From Mesorhabditis belari (Eukaryota; Nematoda; Chromadorea; Rhabditida; Rhabditidae), in contig CAUEEP010000737.1 of NCBI GenBank assembly GCA_958450365.1, forward strand, positions 3,585,501-3,649,500: a stretch of DNA of 64,000 nucleotides, written 5' to 3'. Made by a program: the position numbers and the translations under genes. Position 1 is the stretch's first letter, and each line of letters starts with the position of its first letter. Shown piece after piece: positions 12,345 to 22,500 of this stretch. The notes beneath the pieces were generated by a model. The model was given only the letters and a program-made list of their open reading frames with translations. It searched no databases and was not told where the DNA came from.

Positions 12345-12701
12345 AAATTAATTTTTTAAAAAAAAAAAAAAAAAAAAATTTATTTTTTTAAAATTAAAAA
12401 ATTTAAAAAAAAAAAAAAACATCCATGTGGGGTCGGAAAATGTAGCTGACGATGAGATCTTGCGGGGGATTAGAGTGTTGAGCTTCTGTGAAAGCTTAGA
12501 ACCCGTAAAATCGTCACCAACTCGGCTCGGCTCGGAAAATATGGTCTTAGAACATAGCACGATAGAACTATCAAGCAAATAAGCATTATCGTCTCCCTCA
12601 AACTCACCCAGTACCACTCGATCACCCACATCATAGTACCCGTAAAGAAAATTGCAATCACATGAGGAATTCGACGGATGGCAAGCGGAACGCTCCTCCA
12701 T
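8822..12701 (-). CDS. FMRFamide-receptor-like class A neuropeptide GPCR
   Basis: Eleven exons on the minus strand, all phase-compatible: 12608-12701, 11465-11552, 11278-11418, 11100-11153, 10970-11052, 10396-10466, 10255-10350, 9901-10014, 9380-9448, 8995-9114, 8822-8953; 353 residues. A 31-residue extracellular N-terminus carries two N-glycosylation-type sites and two Cys. Seven membrane segments follow; TM1 contains GICANLMSIRIF, TM3 ends SVHRYIGVCHP (residues 134-144), TM4 RIIKLIVSIAIFSVLF, loop 2 holds Cys184, TM5 TLIMFIIPFTLLIGF, loop 3 is basic (RREKRKERKTS), TM6 VVMQFLTCHSLSFV, TM7 LVNSSLDIFIYILF. This is the nematode FRPR-type layout. Odd points: His replaces the acidic residue of the (D/E)RY motif, and no Cys is seen at the usual start of TM3. 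Introns hold a family A MITE (10597-10853), a 9-bp minisatellite (9758-9835) and an A-rich family F repeat (about 12110-12545). The gene is convergent with the one ending at 8521. Confidence 0.9.
9755..9836. repeat. 9-bp minisatellite in GPCR intron
   Basis: About eight copies of TAGTGACTC in the intron between the third-loop exon and the TM5 exon. Confidence 0.9.
10597..10853. mobile_element. Family A MITE, full palindrome
   Basis: Starts TACCGTAAATACTGTAATAG and ends with the reverse complement; inner arms also pair. It lies inside the intron between the TM3 and TM4 exons of the GPCR. Confidence 0.85.
11580..11790. repeat. Degenerate CCTAGCTAAG-type simple repeats
   Basis: Imperfect short repeats of CCTAGC/AAGCC and their complement GGCTTGGC; can fold back on itself. 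Intronic in the GPCR gene. Confidence 0.6.
12110..12545. repeat. Family F repeat interrupted by an A-rich block
   Basis: The flanks (AAATCTCGAGAACCGCTTAT and TGTGGGGTCGGAAAATGTAG) are contiguous in the copies at 23931-24140 and 24345-24525; here about 240 bases of almost pure A with some T separate them (12185-12420). Confidence 0.75.
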
Positions 12702-13439
12702 CTTTATCAAAAATTTCAAGCAGATTAGAGAATAACAAAAAAATATAGCTATCGAAAAGAAAAGAAAAGAACTTAAAGATGTATTGAGCTTTTTTTAGAT
12801 GGGAGTTTCGTGGAAGTTAGCCACTTTTCAGCAGTTGGAGAAAAAGAGGAAGATGCGTGAAAAGAAAAGAGGAGGGGAGAAGTCCATCTTTCACTTTGTC
12901 TCCACCCTTTTCCGAAAAAAACATTCGTCTAAAATGGTCACTAGGAAAAGGAAAAAAGGCGGATAAACGTCGTAAATCTAATATTTGACTAAAGAGGGCA
13001 AAACACTTTGAGTTTCGACTTTGAAAATGCAGGAACCGCTGCAGGAGCCTAGCTGCAGGAACCTAGCTGCAGGAACCGTGGGAGATAATATTTTTTATTG
13101 AAACGGTGACCAAGTGCACTAGAAAAGGTGCGTTTCGATTTTTGAGTACAAACTACAGTCTAAGGAATACTTTCGTAAAATCCTGTGGGTCTTGGATGCC
13201 TTGTCACATCACACTACAGTCTTGATATATTCTTTTCGGTTCTTTTGAAATCGGTGAATATGATTCGAATTTTGCTAGCTAATAGCTAATAGACAGAGAT
13301 TTACACTAGTATGACAAATAATGCTAACAGTGAATACCAGCAACTAAAATGTTATTCCAAGTGATCAAAAAAAACAAAACTAGTGATGAAATAAAGAAAA
13401 AACGACATGATTACGATATTTCTCATAAGTTGAAACGTT

Positions 13440-14106
13440 TTAGAAAGGCTTAGGCTCATTTGAGGCTCATTTGGCTCATTGAAAGGCTCATTTGGGTCAT
13501 TGAAAGGCTCATTTGGATCATTTGAGGCTCATTTGGATCATTTGAGGCTCATTTGGATCATTGAAAGGCTCATTTGGCTCATTTGAGGCTCATTTGGATC
13601 ATTTGAGGCTCATTTGGATCATTTGAGGCTCATTTGGATCATTTGAGGCTCATTTGGATCATTGAAAGGCTCATTTGGCTCATTTGAGGCTCATTTGGAT
13701 CATTTGAGGCTCATTTGGATCATTGAAAGGCTCATTTGGCTCATTTGAGGCTCATTTGGATCATTTGAGGCTCATTTGGATCATTTGAGGCTCATTTGGA
13801 TCATTGAAAGGCTCATTTGGCTCATTTGAGGCTCATTTGGATCATTTGAGGCTCATTTGGATCATTTGAGGCTCATTTGGATCATTTGAGGCTCATTTGG
13901 ATCATTGAAAGGCTCATTTGGCTCATTTGAGGCTCATTTGGATCATTTGAGGCTCATTTGGATCATTTGAGGCTCATTTGGATCATTGAAAGGCTCATTT
14001 GGCTCATTTGAGGCTCATTTGGATCATTTGAGGCTCATTTGGATCATTTGAGGCTCATTTGGATCATTGAAAGGCTCATTTGGCTCATTGAAAGGCTCAT
14101 TTGAAA
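13440..14106 (+). repeat. Large 20/21-bp minisatellite
   Basis: About 32 units of GGCTCATTTGGATCATTTGA and a second type ending in ATTGAAA, arranged in higher-order blocks. No spacers of unique sequence, so not CRISPR. It sits between the GPCR and the GTPase gene; no gene is seen between 12702 and 16522. Confidence 0.95.
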
Positions 14107-15027
14107 TGCTTTAGTGGAAAATCAATCTAAATATCAAATTTCATTAAATAAGAAATTATATAACAAAAAAACAAACAAAAACAATAGATATATAACAATT
14201 CTAGTTAACCAATTTACATTAAAACTCTTAAAGCATATAAAAATAGAGTGTACTTTCAAAAAAACTCGTGATCTCTTCTCTTCAAATACTCGAAACATAA
14301 ACAAAAGCCTTTACAGGGCTTTCGAGACTTTCATTTGTTTCAAAATACACTAATTCCCATGGATTATCGGGTAGACAATGAAAAAGCAAGTATTCAAAGC
14401 AAGAAATAAAGCGTTGATCTCAAAAAAGGTCAGGTTTCTCTAGTGGCATGTGTAAAGATAAAACTGACGAGTTTGAGAAAAGCAAGAAAATGAAAGAAAA
14501 TGAAAGAAAATGAAAGAAAATGAAAGAAGCATTTTTTTGGCCAAAGGAGAAAGATGAAGAAAAGTGAAAAGACGGGAGTCGGCTGATAGTTTGTCCCTGG
14601 GGGGGAATGTGAGAAAAGTGAGGGAGGGAATGGAAAGGAGAAAGAACATAAAACTCACACAAATTGCCCAGCTTTTGAGGAGAGGATTCGGGAGGTGTTT
14701 TTGTGAGTTGCACTTGATATCTTGATAAGAGGAAAGAATTGAAAATGGGTATAAAAAGAAAGAAAAGATTTGCTATTGGGTAAAAAGCGAGCATACTGCG
14801 ATTTTGTTTTGTTTTACATTTTGTTTTGTTTATTTTGTTTTACATTTTCTTTTCTTACTTTCAAGACGAAACTCCAATCTTTTTTTGACCGTTTTTGGTA
14901 GTTCGGAGTAGACTTGACTATCAAGATCTCGCTTAATTTCTGATCATCTCGACTCATCGATATCGAGGTGATATTAGATTTGTCTTCCTTTTCTGTCTAG
15001 ATATTTTATATCAGAGACGTGGGGAAA

Positions 15028-15115
15028 ATTCTAACCCGAACTTAATTCCACCGTCGTTTTCTCAGCCGTCTCTTCACTGATTGCTTTGAAATTTTGTTTA
15101 CAAGCAGAGCAGATT
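15028..15115. repeat. Half copy of the family H palindrome
   Basis: Similar to one arm of the palindrome at 41118-41286: AATTCCACC then CGTTTTCTCAGCCGTCTCTT. Confidence 0.55.
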
Positions 15116-15214
15116 ATATCAGCAGATATTATTAGACTTTTTCTTAGGTCTAAAGGAAAAGAAAGCACCTTATAATTCTAAGATTAAGATTTGGGTAAAA
15201 TGACAATGACAAAA

Positions 15215-15305
15215 ACGTTTCTGGCCTGGCTTCTGGCCTGGCTTCTGGCCTGGCTTCTGGCCTGGCTTCTGGCCTGGCTTCTGGCCTGGCTTCTGGCTTG
15301 GTTTT
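15215..15305 (+). repeat. 12-bp minisatellite
   Basis: Seven copies of TGGCCTGGCTTC; gives a spurious Leu-Ala-Trp-Leu ORF. The rest of 14110-16010 holds only AT-rich unique sequence with no gene seen. Confidence 0.9.
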
Positions 15306-16010
15306 ACTGTAATCATAGTCCGCTAAATCACTTAAATTTACAGTTTAATCTACATGCTTTACTAGATCACAATTGGAACATTACCTGGACATTGTCTTTG
15401 TCATAGCTTATTATTATGTCATAGCTTATTATTATGTAATAGCTCATTATTATGTCATAGTTTATTAGTGAATGAAATTCTTCTTTTTTTTAATTAAAAC
15501 ATTAATCCAATCAGAAATTTTTATTCCAAAGTCCAGCTATCACTTTTGCCTTTTTTGAGCGTCTCATAGACTTTCCATTTCAATTTCTTTCCTTGAAGAT
15601 GTTGTTGAATTTTGAAATTCTTCACTTAAAAATGAATGAAACTGAAAGAAGGTGAAAGAAGGTGAAAGAAATTGAAATTGCTTTCAAGCAATTTGCTCGG
15701 CTCTCAAATGGGGTTCTCGATTAATCCCCGATTCTTAAACGATCGACAAATTTTTCCTCTCTGATCCCATTTGTGCCAAAAGATTGATGACATTCCTGGG
15801 ACACCTGTTCACTTTTTGTGTAAGTAGAGAGGAAATATTTAGAAATCAAATTTGGCAAGAGTTTTCTAAGTAATCATTGGGTTTCTGTGAGGGAAGTAAG
15901 TGCAAAAGCTGTGCTAAGTAATCCAATTGTTAACTAAATACTTATTTATTCAGTTTTCAAGTGAAAAGATAATGTCGATTTTGTTGACGATTTGAGAAAA
16001 GAAAGAGGGA

Positions 16011-16430
16011 GTGGGACAAATGCTATCTTTTTTTTTGCGCACCCGGACATTTGCGCACCTTTTTTTCCGCACCTTGCCCATTAGCGCACCTTTTTTCGCG
16101 TTTTAAAAAAGCTCTAAAAAGCTAATATTAATATTAACCAATTTCTATTCCAAAAGTTGTTTTTCTAGGTAATTTTAGGGCGTAGAATCGAAATTTTGAC
16201 ATATCAGAGCTTGTGGAACCAATTTGAAAGACCAATTTGAAAGACAAAACGGCTAGATCAAATTACAGAAAATTGTCGATTTTTCTCTTTGGATCACTCC
16301 GTCCGTTTGTTTTCACAAGCTTTGATATGTCAAAATTTCGATGTCAAAAAAGGTGCGCTAATGGGCAAGGTGTGGAAAAAAGGTGCGCAAATGCCCGGGT
16401 GCGCAAAAAAAAAGGTCGCATTTGTCCCAC
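16011..16430. mobile_element. Family B MITE
   Basis: 420-bp palindrome with ends GTGGGACAAATGC and inner direct GCGCACC motifs around T runs. Other copies: 25761-26180 and 41611-42023. Confidence 0.85.
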
Positions 16431-16522
16431 TCGAAGAAAGAAGAAAAGAATGAGAAAAGATGTAAAAAGCTACGATCGTTTTTCGAATTATTCATCTTTT
16501 AGAAAGCGCATTACTTAAAAAA

Positions 16523-19500
16523 CTATTGTTGTCTACATTCGTTTTCTCCTTGTCGATTTCGTTGACGATTTAAGATTTGATGCAAGTGTTGAAATGGATC
16601 ATTTTCCAGAGGAGCTCGACGATTTCGTTCCTCTCTCCAAACTGCTGATCGTGTGATGCGTAAAAGGCGATGATGAAGATGCTAAACGCTTTTTTTAAAA
16701 ACACTGATACTTTCTATAGAACATTTCTACGCTTACTTCTATAGAACATCAAAAAATACCTTATCTCCCATACAATCCTCGCAAAGATCGTAGTCGACAC
16801 AAGAGACACATTTGTATCTGGAAATTTCGTTGCTACAATTTTGTTTTGTATTAAAAAGTGATGGACCTGTAGCCACGAATTCTGAGATCACATCCATCAC
16901 ATGTGTAACTCGTTAAATCGTCATCAAATGACAATTTCACCAAATCCTCCTCATGTTCATGCTGGAAAAGTTGTGCTAAGTAATCCAACTGCAAATGAAC
17001 ACTACGCTAGCTATTGATTACGGTAATTTATAGCTAGCGTAGTGTTCTTTTGTAGTAAATACAGTAGGCTATAAATTACCGTAATCAATAGCCCGTAACC
17101 CGTTAGTAGATATTACAGTAACTTCGACACAAAAGGCAAAACAAAAGTTTGGATCGAATCCGAGCAGAGAAAGAGGCGTTCGTTTTCTATGCAAGCGCTT
17201 TATCCACTAGACCATCAAGCGATGGTTGGGATCCTTGAGAGAATCTTTATAAAGACATCCCTGCTTGGCTCCTCGGCTTTCACCGTAAAACTTTATTCGG
17301 CATCGGAACCTGGGAGATCTCACCTTGTATTCTAACCTACTACCACTCGACCATCCCTGCAATTTTTCTGTCTCTGAAAAGTCCGGTTTTAAGGTCTGTG
17401 TTTTTTGAAACTCCTTACAAAAATTGACGCGTATAACTTTTGACAGAGTGCCTTTTAGCAAAAACGGAAAGCAAATTCGGAATCAGCTTCAAATTCTGCG
17501 TCGAATGGTCAATGGCTTATCTCATTTGACCACATCCTACTATTCCCTTGTAAGCACTTTCTACCGCAGTTATAACGATTAATGTCATTAGTGGGTTACG
17601 GAAAGCCAGGGCATGCTTTAAGAGCACCAAAGTTCGGAAAGTTTGCAAGTTTTCAAAATCGGATTTGAATCCTATTTGAAGTATTCCTTTAAGGTACCGT
17701 AACCCGTAGCCACCTAATAAATGCTACAACCTTCTGACGTAAAAAGCAAAACAAAAGTTTTGCCATAAAAGAAACCGAACTCCAGGAAACAGTGCCGCGC
17801 CCATTCTGTATGCAAGCGCTTTACCCACTAGCAATGTTAGAGACCCGTGAGAGAATCGTTATAAAGGTATTCCTTATAAAGGTATTCCCTATCCACAAAC
17901 CACAAACCTCGTGTTTACAATCTCGACAAAGATCAACGAAGCGACAAGATTTACAACTGAAATTATCTCTTTTTTTTTTCCGTTTCCTCACTTTTTCAAA
18001 CCAAAACCCGATTCCCTGAATTTCTTCTCGACAAATAGAACATTTCTGTGACTCTCCCTCGAATTCACGTCTTCTCATCTCAGTTGGATCCTAAAATTCT
18101 TAAGAATTGAGATTTAAAACTGGATAATCTTTTAGTAGAAATATTTTGTGAAAAGGTTTTTTAAAAGGTTTTTTAAAAAAGCTTTTCAACGACCTCTCTC
18201 CTCTTCGTCTCTCTTTTCCTTTCCTTTTTCCATTCTTTCAACGTTTCATTCGTTTGTTCCATTGATCTAAATGAGCAATTTTCAGATTTTCAATCGTGGT
18301 TGCTATTTATGTAAATTGAGAATTTATTATCGATCATTAACAAGGAAATCTTTAGAATCAAGAAACGTTGAGAGTGTCGTTGCAGCTTCGTCGAGAAGAT
18401 ACTCCAACTCTTGCACTCGGATATCGCGACTTTGGACGACCGTTTGTAAATCTTCAATCTCAATTCCTAAAATACGAAATGTCAATGATATTAAGAGCCA
18501 ACCTAAAAGACACAATATTTTAGAAAGCTACCGTAATCAACTAGCCAGATTAGATCAGCTCAATTTTCAAAGCTTAATTGAGCCTTGTGATTGAGCTCGT
18601 TGAAATTGGGCTGATTGAAATTGGGCCGAATGGAAACTGGCCGTTTGATTACGGTAATGGACATCGTTGTTTAGACATCGTATAACTCTAAATCGAATCC
18701 CCAACTCACTTTGCCTTTCCACCAAATCTTCATATTTTTTCTTGATCTTCAGCAGCTCTTCCCCGGCCTCTCTCGCCTGTTCATCACTTCTCTCTCGTGC
18801 CATTTCCAGTTCACGTTGAAATTCCGAATTTTGAATCTCATGTCGGCGTTTCATCGTGAAATCTTTACTCACTAACTGAAAAAAAAAAGTTGATATGCTT
18901 AATATCTAAAATAGCACCTCAAGCGCTTCTTCTAAATCAGTTTCTTTGACTTGTTGTCGGAGAGCATCTACAAGTGTTTCGCCGAGCATTTTCAGATACG
19001 AGCCTTTAAAGCGCTCAAAATGATTGTCGAATATCGTTTTTGCTTGTTCTTTGTTTAATTTAGTCCATGTCGAGATTTCCTGCTCATCTTGTGGAGTTTC
19101 CTGAAATTTTTGGTTCAGTATTGAATGAGCTTTGCAGAAAAATTACTGTAAGAAAGGAAAGAATGGCAAAGAAAGATTTCTGGAGAGGGGATCTCTTGCT
19201 GATCTCTTGCTTGATCTTTTGCTTTCCTGGCAAATGCTCTAACCACTGAGCTATCGGGTAACTTCTTTCCAGAGAAGAAAGAGAAAATACAACGGGGAAG
19301 AGAAAGGAAAAGTTTTAGAGTTTTCACGTTAAAAGTTTGCCGTGAAAAAGTGAAATTTTTCAGATTGAAATTCTCATACAAGACTACGATCTGTTACGAT
19401 CCCTGGCTACTGTCTTTTCTAAAGCTACCGTAACCAACCACCAGTTTCCATTCAATTAATCCAATATTAGTCATGGGCACTATAAACGTAAACTACAAAC

Positions 19501-22500
19501 GCTTCTAACTTGCTTCAAATCTGTCAGATTGATATGATCTATAGCTCAAAAAATAGAGAATCTCAAGAGCTTTCGAATCGACTAAAGCACACTCAAAAAT
19601 AACAAGGACTTTCTTTATCTAAGGACTTGGACAGAGTCTTTAGCTCGTCAGAAGTCCGACTCGGGCTTGGCTTACTGACCAATAGTCTCTATTTGCCTGA
19701 CTTCTGGCTTGGTACGGTTTGTTTTGATCAAGGACCAGAAGCTAGACTAAGATGGGTCTGATCCTGAAGTGATTCAGCCCAAAATGACTTTAAAATAGTC
19801 ATCGGCACTATAAACTACAAAAATGACAACCTGTTACACTACAAACGCTTCTAACTTGCTTCAAATCTACCGGATTGACATGATCTATAGCTCAAAAAAT
19901 AGAGAATCTCAAGAGCTTTCGAATCGACTAAAGCACACTCAAAAATATCAATGCTAAAGAAAGTTATAGTTGTTTTTAGTCGAAGCTATCAAGTAAAGCT
20001 AAAAGTCTAAAATCGGTGTCTTTTAGAAAACGTCTAAACGAACCTCCATCAGCAAGGCATCATAAAATACAGCCACATCACTGCAAGCTTCAACCAATTC
20101 TTCCCTCAACAATCTCTGCTCGTTTTCTTTCGATTTCTTCTCGTGAATCTCCTCGATCTTCTTGATCAATCGATTTCTCCAGTATTCAATGAGTGGTTGG
20201 GCATCGATCGAGCTGCTTTCTGAAAAGAAATAAAATTAGTATTTAAGAAAATTAGCAATCTTGTAGGAATAGTGTTTTTTTCAAACTCACTTTGAGCAAA
20301 AAGGTGAAATGTCGTGACTTGAGCATCTTTGTGCTTCTGCCACAGCACCTCTCGCTTTACAGCTTTATGAAAATTGCTCAACAATGAGTTTCCCTGAAAA
20401 TTAGGTACTTCTAGAAATTGAGTTTTTATTTTCTTAGAGAATTTCGAAACTTCTAGTTGAATTGGCGATAAAATGGGAGGCGTACTTTGGCGGAGCGCAC
20501 AATCGCGCGCCTTCTGGCACACGGGGCAGATAGATAGGGAGAAAGAGACCGGTGAATTCGGTTTATTAATTACCCAAGTTAGGGGTTAGTATTAACCCCA
20601 AGAGCCACTTAAGGTGTCTCGAGAAATTTTGGAAGGATCTCCCTTTTGGGAAGTCCACAAGTCCCAGTAATTTTACTAATCCAATTTTTTTAGAAAATTT
20701 ACTTTTATGGCATTTTTGTAGAATTCGAGACATTTTGTATAAGTTTCCTCCAACTTCTCTCGATTGTACGAGTCAGCGTAGCGCTCTTGAAAGTTCTCAC
20801 AACGTATCTGAACAATTTAGTAATTCTTTCAACTTCTGAAGGTCAAGGGTTTGATCGAATGGGAAAATGAGACTCTACAATATTTTTAAGAATATTGTTA
20901 GACGTTAGTTAGACGAAACCTACCGCAAGCGTTTGTTGAAAATCCTGAAAAGCCGTGTGCTTATCTTTTAGAGAGCCAATACATGAAACTGATTGATAGA
21001 TCTGAAAATATCTTTTAGCTATCTGTACCATTTGTTTACGAAAGAGAAAAAAGGGAATCGAAAAACGTTTAGCACATTTTCATACCTCAACAGCCGATTC
21101 TTGTGCTTTAAGTAGCACTTGTTTAACCGATGAAGGATACAAACTCTTTGTTCCCATCGTCTCCTCGTTCATCTGCAAAAACGTATGTTTCTACGCGACA
21201 TTATTAAGATTTTTTTATAATTTTGAACAAAGTATCTATCTTCAAATTCTTCAAAAAACTTAATAATTGTTTCTTTTGCAGAAACTAAAAAAATTGCCAG
21301 CATGGGGATTTGAAACCGGCGTGAAAAATCGTAGGCTAGAACACTAGGCTAGCACACTAGGCTAGCACACTAGGCTAGCACACTAGGCTAGCACAATATC
21401 CACTGCCCTACAAGCTCACGTCCGGAAACGAAAAAAACAAGCTTTTCTATGCCTTTCAACAACTTTTAAAGCTTAAAAACATCGGTGAATTGGGGTCAAT
21501 TTTTGACGCCAAATATCTGACGTTACAGGTCTCCGCTGGAAAAACTAAAACCAGATTCAGAATCAGCGTAAAGAGTTCTATCAGGTATACTAGGTTATAT
21601 TTTGAAAGACCACTTTGAGCTGGTGCTTTTCCCTCCTCAAATCCCTGGTACACGTTGGAAGGCACTATTCTTTTGTGTACTAGAAAGTACGCGTTTACAG
21701 TTTTTTTTGAGCATAAAGTACTCTCAGAGATATAGAATTTCACTTGCACGCTCCTTGTGCTCAAATTGACAACAACCCTCATCTAGCGCACTCAATTTTG
21801 ACACCAAAGTAATGGTACAAGAAATACAAAGAATCCAGCGCACCAGAAAGAATGTGTTTCCAGTTTTGAGCACAAAGCACATATAAAACCTTATCAAAAA
21901 TGCAATTGAACGCCTCGAATCCCCGCTTTTTCGCCATTTCGAAGCTCCACAAAGCGGTCGCTTCAAACGCTGAGCTGATCCCTTTCAAGTCCAGTGAAGT
22001 GACATGCTTTGATATTTGCTGAAATATTCAACACTTATAATTAGTATAGTACAGTTTTCAGCTGCTAACACAGCTGAAAACTGCTGCGGGTCTCACGTAA
22101 ATTTATAATCCTTTTTGTCGTGCCAATCGATAAACAGATTGTCTTCATAAGCAGAAATCTTTTCGGCTAACGCCGCTTTTCCTGCTGGACAGTTGGGGTT
22201 GAATAGTTGGGGCTAGTCGGCGATCCATTTATTTCATTCATCCAGGTTTTTAGACTCATTCCTATAGTTAGCTCATCCCAAATATGGGAATCCCCAGGGA
22301 AAACCGGAGGTCTAGAACCAGTCTAGAACACTCTCCCCCATCACCCAGATCAAAGATTTGTGGCTGGGGACCATGAAACCCTAAAAAGGGCTATTGGATT
22401 CAATTTTTCATAGTTTATTCGAGAACCTCATTGTAGGCAATGTTGCGCATAATGTTATTTGGACAGACGGACGTCTCTTCCCCTTTTATATATAGTAGAA

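Noticed and set aside
13440..14106. CRISPR-like array
   Set aside because: Repeats are contiguous with no unique spacers; the genome is eukaryotic.
14420..14794. 124-codon Ser/Phe-rich ORF (minus)
   Set aside because: Low-complexity AAATGAAAG repeats; no splice context or recognisable motif.
20578..20590. Settling the SL donor site
   Set aside because: GT occurs at 20578, 20585 and 20589; sequence alone does not tell which is used, so no leader length is claimed beyond a guess.
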